Shown here: positions 1 to 10,320 of the stretch, piece by piece
Numbering within the stretch: the first letter of the stretch is position 1
Layout: the number at the start of each line of letters is the position of its first letter
Assembly: GCA_019912385.1 (NCBI GenBank)
Contig: JAIOIW010000126.1
Coordinates: 1 to 64,000, forward strand
Origin: Notoacmeibacter sp.
GTDB taxonomy: Bacteria > Pseudomonadota > Alphaproteobacteria > Rhizobiales > Rhizobiaceae
Length of the DNA stretch: 64,000 nt
Direction of reading: 5' to 3'
The notes under the pieces: generated by a model
Database searches by the model: none
What the model was told of the DNA's origin: nothing
What the model saw: only the letters and a program-made list of their open reading frames with translations
Position numbers and translations under genes: made by a program

Positions 1-74
1 TGGCTGGGGAACCTGGATTCGAACCAGGACTAACGGAGTCAGAGTCCGTGGGTCTACCGTTAACCTATTCCCCA
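1..74 (-). tRNA. tRNA-Gln (anticodon CTG), CCA encoded
   Basis: The reverse complement folds as a full cloverleaf. The acceptor arms TGGGGAA and TTCCCCA pair, the T arm carries GGTTCGAATCC, and the seven-base anticodon loop is CTCTGAC, giving anticodon CTG, which reads the Gln codon CAG. The 3' CCA is encoded at bases 1-3, so the gene is complete although it starts at the window edge. It is transcribed away from the ppx gene. Confidence 0.95.
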
Positions 75-326
75 AAACCGGAGCCGCGGGCATTCGTGAG
101 CGCCTGACGACCGATCGGCGCCGCGACCGGCCCCTATTTACGCATGCGCCGGATTTAGTCAACCCCGTGCCGGCGTTCAAGTCGCCGGTTGATTGAAGGA
201 TGTCACAGGCAACACCATCTTTCGCTTGGTCGGCGATCAAAGCGCTGCTACCATGGCGCCAACGTTGAAACACCGTGCGCCTGCTGCAGCCCGTCTGGGC
301 GTGCGCGGCGTGGAAGGACAAGTAGA

Positions 327-1706
327 GTGGACGACCCCGAAACGGGCCGCGTTGTGGCGGCCAGCGGGGCGCAGGAGGATCCGCAGGCGGGTGGCGACAC
401 CCGCAATTCCTCCACCGGCAAGCGCAAGGCGCGCCGGAAGCGGTCTGCGCCCGAGAGGGACAAGCGGGCCGATAGCGCCCAGAATCCGTCCGGCCAGGCG
501 AAGGCGAAACGCCGGCGCAAGAGAAAGCGTGGCCGCAGCCTCTATGTGCGAGCGGCGGGCGAGGGCCCGGCCGCCAGAACGCCGGCCGATGCCCGCAATA
601 CAGACGCCACCGCCGGGAATGGGCGGCCGCTGCAGGGAACCGGTAACTCAAGGCCGACTCAGCACGATGGACCGCATCGCCGGTCGGGTGGCAACCTGCC
701 GGTCTATGCCGCGCTGGATCTCGGCACCAATAATTGCCGCCTGCTGATGGCGGTTCCGACCAGGCCTGGCCAGTTCCGCGTCATCGACGCCTTTTCGCGG
801 ATTGTCAGGCTCGGCGAGGGGTTGTCGTCGAGCGGCCGGCTTTCGCAACCGGCCATGGACCGGGCAATCGACGCCCTGAAGGTTTGCGCCGACAAGCTGA
901 AGGCGCGCCAGGTGCGCCGCGCGCGCCTGATTGCCACGGAAGCATGCCGCGCGGCCGAGAACGGCGAGGCATTTCTCGCCCGCGTGCACGACGAGACGGG
1001 ACTGGAACTTGAGATCGTCGACCGCGAGACCGAGGCGCGGCTCGCCGTCTCGGGCTGCGGCTCGCTGGTCGAGCGCGACACGCCTGGCGCTGTCCTGTTC
1101 GATATTGGCGGCGGTTCGTCCGAAATCGCGCTGATCGACATTCCCGAACGGCGATCGCACCATCTCGCCCATCACATCGTTTCCTGGACGTCGCTGCCCG
1201 TCGGCGTTGTCTCTCTTGCCGAGCGGTATGGCGGGCGCGACGTGACGCAGAACGTGTTCGATGCCATGGTCAATGACGTGTTCGCCATGATCGAGACCTA
1301 TGAAGGGCGCCACAGTCTCGCCCACCTGATGGGCCATGAGCGCTTCCACCTGCTCGGCACGTCCGGTACGGTGACGACACTCGCCGGCGTCTTTCTCGAC
1401 CTGGAGCGCTATGACCGGCGCCGCATCGACGGGATATGGATGCACAGCGACGACATCGCGTCGATGACGGAACGCCTGCTGGGCTGGGATTTCCACCAGC
1501 GCGTCGCCAATCCGTGCATCGGCGCGGACCGGGCCGATCTCGTGCTCGCCGGCTGCGCCATACTGGAGGCGATCCGCCGTGCCTGGCCCTCGCAGCGCCT
1601 GCGTGTTGCGGATCGGGGGTTGCGGGAGGGCATACTCACCGAGATGATGGCGGCCGACAGGGTCTGGCGCCGGCGCCGTCCGCGTAACCGGAGCGAGCAG
1701 CCATGA
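327..1706 (+). CDS. ppx: Ppx/GppA-family exopolyphosphatase
   Basis: About 459 residues of the ASKHA-fold Ppx/GppA phosphatase family, which hydrolyses inorganic polyphosphate or pppGpp in the cytoplasm. The phosphate-1 motif [10 protein letters not shown] lies near residue 131 and the phosphate-2 motif DIGGGSSE follows. An open frame continues upstream to base 189, but the GTG at 327 has GGAAGGA eight bases ahead of it and no better-placed start exists. The first 130 residues are a very basic, Arg/Lys/Ala-rich, probably disordered extension not needed for the fold. The stop overlaps the rlmE start (ATGA), so the two genes are likely translationally coupled. Whether polyphosphate or pppGpp is preferred cannot be told from sequence. 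Confidence 0.88.
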   Translation: MDDPETGRVVAASGAQEDPQAGGDTRNSSTGKRKARRKRSAPERDKRADSAQNPSGQAKAKRRRKRKRGRSLYVRAAGEGPAARTPADARNTDATAGNGRPLQGTGNSRPTQHDGPHRRSGGNLPVYAALDLGTNNCRLLMAVPTRPGQFRVIDAFSRIVRLGEGLSSSGRLSQPAMDRAIDALKVCADKLKARQVRRARLIATEACRAAENGEAFLARVHDETGLELEIVDRETEARLAVSGCGSLVERDTPGAVLFDIGGGSSEIALIDIPERRSHHLAHHIVSWTSLPVGVVSLAERYGGRDVTQNVFDAMVNDVFAMIETYEGRHSLAHLMGHERFHLLGTSGTVTTLAGVFLDLERYDRRRIDGIWMHSDDIASMTERLLGWDFHQRVANPCIGADRADLVLAGCAILEAIRRAWPSQRLRVADRGLREGILTEMMAADRVWRRRRPRNRSEQP

Positions 1707-2416
1707 GCGGCGACAAGTCGAAAGGCGCCCCGCGCGCGCTCAAGACGCGGGTGAAGAAGAAGCGCGGGCTGAAGGACTCCTCGCGCCGCTGGCTGGAGCG
1801 CCATCTCAACGATCCCTATGTCCACCGTGCCAGGGCGGCGGGCTATCGCTCGCGCGCGGCCTTCAAGCTGATCGAGATCGACGAGCGCTACCATCTGCTG
1901 AAGCCAGGCCAGACGGTGATCGATCTCGGCGCGGCGCCGGGCGGCTGGTGCCAGGTGGCGGTCGAGAAGGTGAAATCGTCCGAACACAAGCCGACGGTCG
2001 TCGGCATCGACTATCTGGAGATGGACCCGGTGCCGGGTGCCATAATCCTTCAGATGGATTTTCTCGAAGACGGTGCGCCGGACAGGCTGATCGACGCTTT
2101 GGGCGGCCGGCCCGATGTTGTTCTGTCCGACATGGCCGCGCCCACCACCGGGCACCGCAGGACCGACCACATCCGCACCATGCATCTGTGCGAGGTCGCC
2201 GCCGATTTTGCGATCAAGGTGCTCAAGCCCGGCGGTCACTTCCTGTCGAAGACCTTCCAGGGCGGCACGGAAAACGAGCTTCTCGCCCTTCTCAAGCGCC
2301 ACTTCCGTTCCGTGCATCACGTCAAGCCGCCGGCAAGTCGAGACGAGTCCGTCGAGCTCTATATTCTGGCGCGCGACTTCAAGGGCGCCGAAGACACGCA
2401 ATCCGAGGCGGATTAG
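1703..2416 (+). CDS. rlmE: 23S rRNA (uridine-2'-O)-methyltransferase RlmE (FtsJ/RrmJ)
   Basis: 237 residues; SAM-dependent 2'-O-methylation of U2552 in the 23S rRNA A loop, a late step in 50S assembly. The SAM-binding motif [13 protein letters not shown] is present. The family's K-D-K-E tetrad is recognisable: Lys in YRSRAAFKL, Asp in [10 protein letters not shown], Lys in HFLSKTFQG and Glu in SVELYILA. The N-terminus is a basic tail ([12 protein letters not shown]), usual in alphaproteobacterial homologues. It overlaps ppx by four bases and is presumably co-transcribed with it. Confidence 0.95.
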   Translation: MSGDKSKGAPRALKTRVKKKRGLKDSSRRWLERHLNDPYVHRARAAGYRSRAAFKLIEIDERYHLLKPGQTVIDLGAAPGGWCQVAVEKVKSSEHKPTVVGIDYLEMDPVPGAIILQMDFLEDGAPDRLIDALGGRPDVVLSDMAAPTTGHRRTDHIRTMHLCEVAADFAIKVLKPGGHFLSKTFQGGTENELLALLKRHFRSVHHVKPPASRDESVELYILARDFKGAEDTQSEAD

Positions 2417-2433
2417 CGCCGCGCTCTTGCCGT

Positions 2434-3843
2434 TCAACGCGCGACACCGCGGCGGTGACCGGAAACCGACTGGCCTGTCGCGCGGTCGAGCCCGAGAAAC
2501 GGGATGGCCGCGCTCATCGTCACCAGCGAGACGATGACGAAGGCGATGGCGAAAGAGGTCGCGTCCAGTGTCTCGCCGGACAAGGCTGTGTATGCCTCCA
2601 ATATGCCGCCGGCCAGCGCCACGCCGAGCGCGATCGAGATCTGTTGCGTCACCGAGGTCATGGCGGTTGCCTGGCTCGCTGCCGCGTCGTCGATGTCGGC
2701 GAACACCAGCGCATTGGCGGAGGTGAAGAAGAGCGAACGGGCAAGGCCGCCTGCAAGCAGTACCGCAAGGATGCCGAGGTAAGGCGTCTGCGGTGTGAAT
2801 AGCGCCGCAGCGGCGATCAGGCCGCCGCCGGCGAGCGCCGAAACCGCCAGCGCGCTGCGAAACCCGAATGTTTTCAGCAGCGGCGCGGCGAGGAATTTCA
2901 TGATCAGTGCCCCGCCCGCGCCGGCGAAGGTGATGAGCCCGGACTGGAACGGGTTGAGGCCGAAGACGAGCTGAAAAAGCAGCGGCAGCAGGAACGGGGT
3001 TGCCCCTGAACCGATGCGAAACAGAGTCAGCCCGGCGATCGAGGCGCGGAACGTCTTGTTCTCCAACATGCGCAGATCGAGAAGTGGCTTGGGCGTCGCC
3101 CGGGCATGGCGCAGGTAGAGCAGGCTGGCGGCAAGTCCGCCGGCTATCGTCGCCACGCCGACCATGGGCGGCAGGGCCGGCAGGCTCACGACCGACAGGC
3201 CGAACACCACGCCCGACGCGGCAAGTCCGGCCAGCGCGAAACCGCGCCAGTCAATCTCGCCCGGCGCCGCGGCCCGGATGTCGGGCAGGTAGCGCCCGGA
3301 AAGCAGAATGCCGGCGACGCCGATCGGCAGGTTGATGATGAATATCCAGTGCCAGCTTGCATAGGTGGTGATGAAACCGCCGAGCGGCGGCCCGAAAAAC
3401 GGGCCTAACAGGGCGGGAATGGTCAGCCAGGCCATGGCGCGCACCAGATCGGCCTTTGGCGTGGCGCGCACCAGCAACAGCCGCCCGACCGGCGTCATCA
3501 TCGCGCCACCCATGCCCTGCAGGAAGCGCGCGGCGACAAATTCGGTCAGCGTGCCGGCGCCCGCGCAGGCAAGCGATCCGGCGACGAAAATCGCGATGGC
3601 GATCCTGAATATCCGCTTTGCGCCGTACCGGTCCGCCATCCATCCGCTGACCGGAATGAAGATCGCGAGCGCGACAAAATAGGCGGTGAGCGCCAGTTTC
3701 AGCGCAATCGGGCTGGTCCCGATGTCTGCCGCGATCGCCGGCAGCGACGTGGCGATTACGGTCGAATCCATCTGCTCCATGAACAGCGCGACGGCGAGGA
3801 TGAGGGGCAGGATTCTGTTCAAGGGTCGGGACCAGGCAGGCAT
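2434..3843 (-). CDS. MFS transporter, DHA2 (EmrB/QacA-like) family
   Basis: 469 residues of almost continuous hydrophobic segments, probably 13-14 membrane helices, as in proton-coupled multidrug exporters of the DHA2 group. The first helix carries the DHA2-type motif with MDSTVIATSLPAIA, and the loop after helix 2 has GWMADRYGAKR (MFS motif A). The helix 5 region contains GPFFGPPLGG (motif C-like), expected of antiporters. It stands alone and converges on rlmE with a short gap. The substrate cannot be inferred and no dedicated regulator lies beside it. Confidence 0.85.
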   Translation of the reverse strand: MPAWSRPLNRILPLILAVALFMEQMDSTVIATSLPAIAADIGTSPIALKLALTAYFVALAIFIPVSGWMADRYGAKRIFRIAIAIFVAGSLACAGAGTLTEFVAARFLQGMGGAMMTPVGRLLLVRATPKADLVRAMAWLTIPALLGPFFGPPLGGFITTYASWHWIFIINLPIGVAGILLSGRYLPDIRAAAPGEIDWRGFALAGLAASGVVFGLSVVSLPALPPMVGVATIAGGLAASLLYLRHARATPKPLLDLRMLENKTFRASIAGLTLFRIGSGATPFLLPLLFQLVFGLNPFQSGLITFAGAGGALIMKFLAAPLLKTFGFRSALAVSALAGGGLIAAAALFTPQTPYLGILAVLLAGGLARSLFFTSANALVFADIDDAAASQATAMTSVTQQISIALGVALAGGILEAYTALSGETLDATSFAIAFVIVSLVTMSAAIPFLGLDRATGQSVSGHRRGVAR

Positions 3844-3944
3844 CGGGTGCGGGCAGGGTGCAGCCCTATCTCGGCTCGATGCTTGCGGAAGTCAACGGCA
3901 CCGGCACGGCGGGTTCAGGCCGCGCCGGCCGGTTTGGCGCGCCG

Positions 3945-4973
3945 TCAGGTCACGAGTTGAAAGAGGATCCCCGATACGATTGCGCCGGCGACACCCAATC
4001 CCAGATAGGCGGCAAAGACGCGCGGCTTGACCAGCGACCACACCGCCGCCATGGCGGGAACGGAACTGACCGCGCCGGCGACCATGAAGGCCATGGCGGC
4101 GCCCTGGCTCATGCCCTGGGCCATCAGGCCGGCCAACAGGGGCGGCGCAACGTAGGAGTTGAGATAGGCCGGCATGCCGACGATCGCAGCGATTACGATC
4201 GATAGGGACCCGTCGCCACCGACAACACCCGCAACCAGCGACGCCGGGACATAGCTGATCAGCAGCGCTTCCAGCACATAAGCCATGGCCAGCCACTTGA
4301 TCAGGAACAGGGCGTTGTTGCGGAATTCCGCGCGAAAGACCGAGATTCGTTCCGGCTGAGACCAGAAGCGCCACACCGGGGTGCCGCCGAAGGGCGAACG
4401 CTTGCTGCAGCCGCCGCTCTTTCTTTCACGCGCCGGATCGGCAAATGCGCGCGTACCGGCGAAAATCTTGACGGCGAAACCTCCGGCAAGCCCGATGCCG
4501 ACAGCGGCGACCGCCTTGGCAATGGCGAAATTCCAGCCGAGCGCAGCCGCGGTGATCAGCAATGTCGGCGGGTCTATCAGGGGCGACGACAGCCAGAACG
4601 CCATCACCACCGAAAGCGGGGTGCCGAGCGCCAGCAATCCGGCGATAAAAGGGATGACCTGGCAGGAGCAGAAGGGAGCAAGGCCGCCGAAAAGCGCGGC
4701 GAGCAGGATCGCGCGGTTCTCGCGGCCTTCGAATACGCGGCCAATGACGCTTTCGGCGCCCGATGCCTTCAACCAGGCGATCATCACCACGGCAGCGGCG
4801 ATATAGGGAAGCGTCCCGCCGAATGCGCCGAGGGCGAAGGCCACGATTTCGGCGAAGCGGCCGGGGTCGAAGATTGCGACCAGCACCGGTATCGAAAGCG
4901 TCACGGCCCACGGGTTGGCGATCCACGGCCGCAGCCGAAACCCCTTTTCCGGGCGCATTGTTACGTCGCTCAT
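3945..4973 (-). CDS. ArsP-like permease (DUF318 / UPF0718 family) with CSC motif
   Basis: 342 residues with about eight to ten predicted membrane helices. The signature APFCSCQVIPF, followed by a conserved glycine/serine helix (WLSSPLIDPP), is typical of the DUF318 permeases, some of which (ArsP) export trivalent organoarsenicals. A cytoplasmic loop near residues 180-215 holds a Cys and many basic residues. The start at 4973 is chosen because GGGGAG lies seven bases upstream and the ATG overlaps the arsR stop as ATGA. Co-transcription with an ArsR repressor that has a Cys cluster suggests induction by a metal(loid) or thiol-reactive agent. The actual substrate is unknown. Confidence 0.82.
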   Translation of the reverse strand: MSDVTMRPEKGFRLRPWIANPWAVTLSIPVLVAIFDPGRFAEIVAFALGAFGGTLPYIAAAVVMIAWLKASGAESVIGRVFEGRENRAILLAALFGGLAPFCSCQVIPFIAGLLALGTPLSVVMAFWLSSPLIDPPTLLITAAALGWNFAIAKAVAAVGIGLAGGFAVKIFAGTRAFADPARERKSGGCSKRSPFGGTPVWRFWSQPERISVFRAEFRNNALFLIKWLAMAYVLEALLISYVPASLVAGVVGGDGSLSIVIAAIVGMPAYLNSYVAPPLLAGLMAQGMSQGAAMAFMVAGAVSSVPAMAAVWSLVKPRVFAAYLGLGVAGAIVSGILFQLVT

Positions 4974-5293
4974 TTGCAAGCTCCCCTTTGCTGGTCTGCG
5001 CAGCATTCCTTCAGAATGTACCCGGCCAGTGCCTCGAGACGGTCGTAGGCCGCGCGATTGATGACCGTGCGGCCCTGCTTTTCCTGTTCGATCAAACCCG
5101 CCGAAGTCAGGAAACGCAGGTGATGGGAAAGTGTCGAAGCCGGCATGGCGCAGCGCGCCTGGATGTCGCCGACCGCAAGCCCTTCGCGTCCGGCTTTCAC
5201 CAGCGTGGCCAGTACCAGCAGGCGCGCCTCCGATCCCATGGCGGCAAAGGCCTGCGCGGCTTCCTCGATCAGGATTTCATCTAAAACAACCAT
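4970..5293 (-). CDS. ArsR/SmtB-family metal(loid)-responsive repressor
   Basis: 107 residues with the winged helix-turn-helix of ArsR proteins; the recognition helix region reads PASTLSHHLRFL. Candidate ligands are Cys97 and Cys98 (ECCAD) and Cys106 at the extreme C-terminus, with another Cys just before the recognition helix. From memory, this C-terminal CC...C pattern resembles the As(III) site of Acidithiobacillus ferrooxidans ArsR rather than the E. coli CxC site. It overlaps the downstream permease by four bases, so it likely represses its own operon. No Shine-Dalgarno sequence precedes the ATG and the promoter abuts it, so the mRNA may be leaderless. Confidence 0.88.
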   Translation of the reverse strand: MVVLDEILIEEAAQAFAAMGSEARLLVLATLVKAGREGLAVGDIQARCAMPASTLSHHLRFLTSAGLIEQEKQGRTVINRAAYDRLEALAGYILKECCADQQRGACK

Positions 5294-5327
5294 AATTCTA
5301 GTTATATCGAAATAATGGCCATGTCAA
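5294..5327 (-). promoter_or_regulatory. promoter and possible operator of arsR-permease operon
   Basis: Read on the minus strand, TTGACA (5322-5327) is followed after 15 bases by TATAAC or after 17 bases by TAACTA. The -10 box ends only a few bases before the arsR ATG, which leaves no room for a ribosome-binding site. A partly symmetric TTC-N10-GAA element (5296-5311) overlaps the -10 box, where an ArsR repressor would act. The promoter boxes are seen directly; the operator assignment is inference. Confidence 0.5.
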
Positions 5328-5439
5328 TGCCGGTATCGAGGTGCCGGTCGCAAAGCGCCCGCCAGCGGGCTTTTGGCGGAGGGTATGCGACGAATCCGGG
5401 TGCGGCGGTCGCCGAAGGCGGCGAAAGTCGGTTCCATGA

Positions 5440-7077
<1,638 letters not shown>

Positions 7078-7107
7078 GCGCCGGGGACCGCGAGCCCGCG
7101 AATGTGA

Positions 7108-8370
7108 TCACTCGCTTGTCTTGTCGATCTTCTGCCCGCCGCGCTTCGGCTTTGCGGCAACTGGCTTGTCGGCGGGTGGTTCCGTGGCAACCGGGGGCGA
7201 CGCCGGCGCCGGTTCGGCCAGGCTCGCACGCCAGTTACTGAGCGTGCTGAAAGCAAGCGCGGCCAACGCGCCGAGGCCTATGAACATCACCGCGATGTTG
7301 ATCAGCCAGCCCAGCAACGGCACGTAGTTGAGCAACGACAGGATGACCGCGCCGATTACGACAACCACAAGGCGTGTGATAAGCGTCGGATCGAGGTCAC
7401 GGAACGCGCCGATGATCCGCCAGGCCAGCGCATAGGCGCCCAGCAGCCATCCCAGGACCCAGACGACGACGGCCACGAGGATGAAGAGCGGCACCAGCGG
7501 CACGCCGATCATGGTCATGGCGGCAACGGGGACCAGGCCGATCAGTGTGGCCAGGCCGATCATGCCGAACAGGATGCCGGACCACGGATGGCCGATGGCC
7601 GATTCCCGCAGCTTTTCCACGCGGTCGGGCATCAGGGCCAGGAATCCGGCGGCGACGGCGATCAGGAACGCAAGGCCGAACAGGAAGCCGAAAAACGTGG
7701 TTATGGCCGACGGCCAGAAGGACCGCGTTGTCCGGTCCATCGCTTCGCCGAAATCGGGCAGAGCGCCGGGCATTGTCAGCTTTTCGTAACGGACGCGGCT
7801 TGCGGGCGCGACCGATTCCGGAATGTCGGCCGGGGAAGGCGAACGGTATGTCAGGATTCCAGCGATCCGGGCATCGGGTCCGAACGAAATCTCGCCGGCC
7901 GTCAGCAGCACGTCGCCCTCGATCGCCGCATCGAGCGCGAACGAACCCGCCGCCGCGACAAGGCTGCCCGCAACGGGCGCATCAACGGTAACCGTGCCGC
8001 CGAGAAGCCGCGCGTTACCGCCGATGGCGGCGCCCTTTTCCAGCGCCACCGACAGGCCCGATGCAGTGACGTCCTCGCCGACCCGGCTGTTGATCTCGAC
8101 ATTGAACCCGCCGGCATAGGCGTCGCCTCCCACTGGCCCGTTCACCGATACGTTGAAGCCCATCGCATGGGCGTCCCTGGCGACATCACCCTCGATCGTG
8201 GCGCGGAAGCCGGATACGAATATGTCGCGGCCGCTTTCGGCTTTCACCGTCGAGTTGGCGCCGCTGGCGTACAAATCGCCGCCGAGCGTCATTACATCCT
8301 GAGCGACCGCGCCGCCGGCAGGTGCTACCGCCAGCGCAAGACAGATCAGGATTGGCCTCAGATATGTCAT
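7108..8370 (-). CDS. bactofilin-like polymer-forming membrane protein
   Basis: 420 residues. An N-terminal signal peptide ends near AQDVM. Residues about 25-165 form short repeated strands rich in Gly, Ala, Val and Asp (GDVARDAHAMG, GPVGGDAYAGG, GEDVTASG), the pattern of a bactofilin-like right-handed beta helix. About four membrane helices follow (residues about 220-370), then a Pro/Ala/Lys tail. The beta-helix would be outside the cytoplasmic membrane, unlike classical cytoplasmic bactofilins. It converges on guaB and is divergent from the MAPEG gene. The function is not known; a role in envelope organisation is a guess. Confidence 0.65.
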   Translation of the reverse strand: MTYLRPILICLALAVAPAGGAVAQDVMTLGGDLYASGANSTVKAESGRDIFVSGFRATIEGDVARDAHAMGFNVSVNGPVGGDAYAGGFNVEINSRVGEDVTASGLSVALEKGAAIGGNARLLGGTVTVDAPVAGSLVAAAGSFALDAAIEGDVLLTAGEISFGPDARIAGILTYRSPSPADIPESVAPASRVRYEKLTMPGALPDFGEAMDRTTRSFWPSAITTFFGFLFGLAFLIAVAAGFLALMPDRVEKLRESAIGHPWSGILFGMIGLATLIGLVPVAAMTMIGVPLVPLFILVAVVVWVLGWLLGAYALAWRIIGAFRDLDPTLITRLVVVVIGAVILSLLNYVPLLGWLINIAVMFIGLGALAALAFSTLSNWRASLAEPAPASPPVATEPPADKPVAAKPKRGGQKIDKTSE

Positions 8371-8568
8371 CGCGTTACCCTTTGCTGGAGAAATCCTGAC
8401 TCACAGGCTCTCTTGGTGTCGCAACAGATTATTGATTGTCGGGCGTGGGGGAATTGACGGCAATCAACGATCGGGAACCCGATCCAGCCTTCCCGTCATA
8501 GCCTCTGTCGTTCGCACTCTTGCTGGTCTAAGAAAGGAGGTCGGATCGGTACATGCACGGAAGTCGGA

Positions 8569-8985
8569 ATGAACCAGACGTTGATATTCTGGCCCATGAT
8601 CGCGCAGGTGGCGCTGGTATACAGCATTTACGTGCTGATTTCGCGGCGGCGCATACAGGCGGTCAAGGCAGGCAGTGCCAAAACCTCGCAGTTTCGCGAG
8701 AACCAGGTCGAGCCGCCCGAGAGCCTGTTCGTGCGAAACAACCTGTCCAACCAGTTCGAGCTTCCCGTCTTGTTCTATGCATGCTGTCTGGCGCTCAACG
8801 CCGTTGGCGCCGTCAATCCGGCCACGCTTGTGCTGGCCTGGCTTTTCGTCGCCACGCGGGTCATCCATGCATGGATCCACGTCACCACCAACCGGCTGCG
8901 CCGCCGCCGCATGATGTTCATCCTCGGCTGGTTTACCCTGGCCGCCATGTGGATCGCGCTGGCGTGGAAGTTGGCGATGGGCTGA
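8569..8985 (+). CDS. MAPEG-family membrane protein
   Basis: 138 residues with four hydrophobic segments in the arrangement of MAPEG proteins (membrane-associated proteins in eicosanoid and glutathione metabolism). The fingerprint region ENQVEPPESLFVRNNLSNQF and the following helix with a conserved RVIHAW segment support the family. In bacteria the catalytic role is usually unproven; some members conjugate glutathione. The ribosome-binding site is weak (GGAAG). It does not share an operon with an obvious partner. A second, unrelated-looking MAPEG gene lies at 53065-53478. Confidence 0.8.
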   Translation: MNQTLIFWPMIAQVALVYSIYVLISRRRIQAVKAGSAKTSQFRENQVEPPESLFVRNNLSNQFELPVLFYACCLALNAVGAVNPATLVLAWLFVATRVIHAWIHVTTNRLRRRRMMFILGWFTLAAMWIALAWKLAMG

Positions 8986-9030
8986 GGGGGCACTGATCGT
9001 GCCCCCGGGTTTCTTGTGCGCAGGAACCGC

Positions 9031-9510
9031 TCAGCCGTTCCAGCTGTTGCGGTCTGAAAAAACCGCTGCGATCAGGATCGAAGCCGTCGCCACCGAAATG
9101 AATGTCCGGATAACATGCCACTGCCACCATGTGTCGCGAATTTCTGTCCAGTTCGAGGGCATGGTCTCGCGGGTCCATGTCATGATGTCGGCGTTAATCG
9201 GCTGGTTTGCCAGCCGCGTGACCGCGCCGCCGGCGACGATACCGACGATCGCGGCAAGATACATCATGAGCACGGGCGCGCGGTCCCTGCTCATGAAGGC
9301 AAGCGCCACGACAAGGACCAGCGATGCCGCGGCCATGGCCGGCAGCAGCACATTCAACCCGCGCACGGTACCCTGGTGAACCTCGAGATAGGTCACGGGC
9401 GAAAAGGACATTGGATTGTAGCCGCGCCAAACACCGAACGTGCTCCCGGCAACCAGGGATATCAGGACAATGGCGGCAAATTGGACGAGGGTCGAAATTC
9501 CGGGTGTCAT
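9031..9510 (-). CDS. DUF1772 / anthrone-oxygenase-family membrane protein
   Basis: 159 residues with four predicted membrane helices. The conserved core between helices 3 and 4 reads NQPINADIMTW, followed by PSNWTEIRDTWWQWHVIRT, characteristic of DUF1772 proteins (also called the anthrone oxygenase-like family). A strong AAGGAGG lies four bases before the ATG. It is divergent from a TetR regulator, with only about 100 bases between them, so it is the likely target of that regulator. No biochemical activity can be assigned from sequence. Confidence 0.8.
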   Translation of the reverse strand: MTPGISTLVQFAAIVLISLVAGSTFGVWRGYNPMSFSPVTYLEVHQGTVRGLNVLLPAMAAASLVLVVALAFMSRDRAPVLMMYLAAIVGIVAGGAVTRLANQPINADIMTWTRETMPSNWTEIRDTWWQWHVIRTFISVATASILIAAVFSDRNSWNG

Positions 9511-9583
9511 GGGACCTCCTTGGCGGGTGCTGTTGCAGCCGCGGGGTTTGCAGGGAACGATATTCAGGTATAGGTTATGCGTA

Positions 9584-9608
9584 TTGAATACAGCGATGGT
9601 GTATTAAA
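9584..9608. promoter_or_regulatory. candidate TetR operator (imperfect palindrome)
   Basis: TTGAATACA (9584-9592) and TGTATTAAA (9600-9608) form an inverted repeat, 8 of 9 positions matching, separated by seven bases. Its last base is the first base of the tetR ATG. It lies between the divergent DUF1772 and TetR genes, so binding could control both. The tetR gene lacks a clear Shine-Dalgarno sequence. The repeat is seen directly; its binding by the TetR protein is inference. Confidence 0.5.
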
Positions 9609-10264
9609 TGTCTGAACCTGTCAAGCGGTCAAGGAAGCGTGACTACCGCTCGCCGTTGCGCGAAGCGCAGGCTTCGACGACGCGGCTCGCCATCCTTGAA
9701 GCCGCGCGGTCGCAGTTCACCGCACACGGCTGGAAAGCCTCGATTTCTGACATCGCGCTTGAGGCATCGGTTTCGAAGGAAACGGTCTATGCCGTGTTCA
9801 GGACCAAGCGTGCGCTATTCCAGGAACTGATTGCCGCAACCGTTCGCGGCCGCGATGCGGTGACGCCGCTCATGGACCAGAAAGCCCGGCGGATTGTGCT
9901 CGACGAACCGGACCCCCACCGCCAGATTGCGGCTTTTTCGCAGGATATTGCGGATGTCCTGGCCCGCGTTGCCCCACTTGTCGATGTCGCGCGAACGGCC
10001 TCGCGCACGGAGCCGGAAATTGCCGAACTCTACAAAATGATTCATGCGGGCCGGCGAACGAATCTGGCTGTGCTGGCGGCCGCGCTTGCCAGGAACGAGG
10101 CTCTGCGACCGGGTCTGGACGAGAAGGACGCGACCGCGATCATCTGGCGCCTTGCCAGCCCGGAACTGTATCTGCTGGTAACCGAAACAGAAGGCCTGGC
10201 CAGGGAGGATTACGCTGTCTGGTTGGCTGGGATGCTGGAATCAGCATTGCTTCCACCGGGATAA
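9608..10264 (+). CDS. TetR/AcrR-family transcriptional regulator
   Basis: 218 residues. After a basic N-terminal arm (KRSRKRDYRSPLRE), the helix-turn-helix is at about residues 25-70 with ISDIALEASVSKETVYAVF and a following KRALFQELI helix, typical of TetR proteins. The C-terminal ligand domain resembles AefR-like members but gives no ligand. It is divergent from the DUF1772 membrane protein gene and upstream of an enoyl-CoA hydratase-like gene 56 bases downstream. It most likely represses the divergent gene and itself. Confidence 0.88.
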   Translation: MSEPVKRSRKRDYRSPLREAQASTTRLAILEAARSQFTAHGWKASISDIALEASVSKETVYAVFRTKRALFQELIAATVRGRDAVTPLMDQKARRIVLDEPDPHRQIAAFSQDIADVLARVAPLVDVARTASRTEPEIAELYKMIHAGRRTNLAVLAAALARNEALRPGLDEKDATAIIWRLASPELYLLVTETEGLAREDYAVWLAGMLESALLPPG

Positions 10265-10320
10265 TCAAATGTATTGTTTGTCCGCCTGGCCTTCGCTGGC
10301 GGGCAAACGGGGAGGGACAA

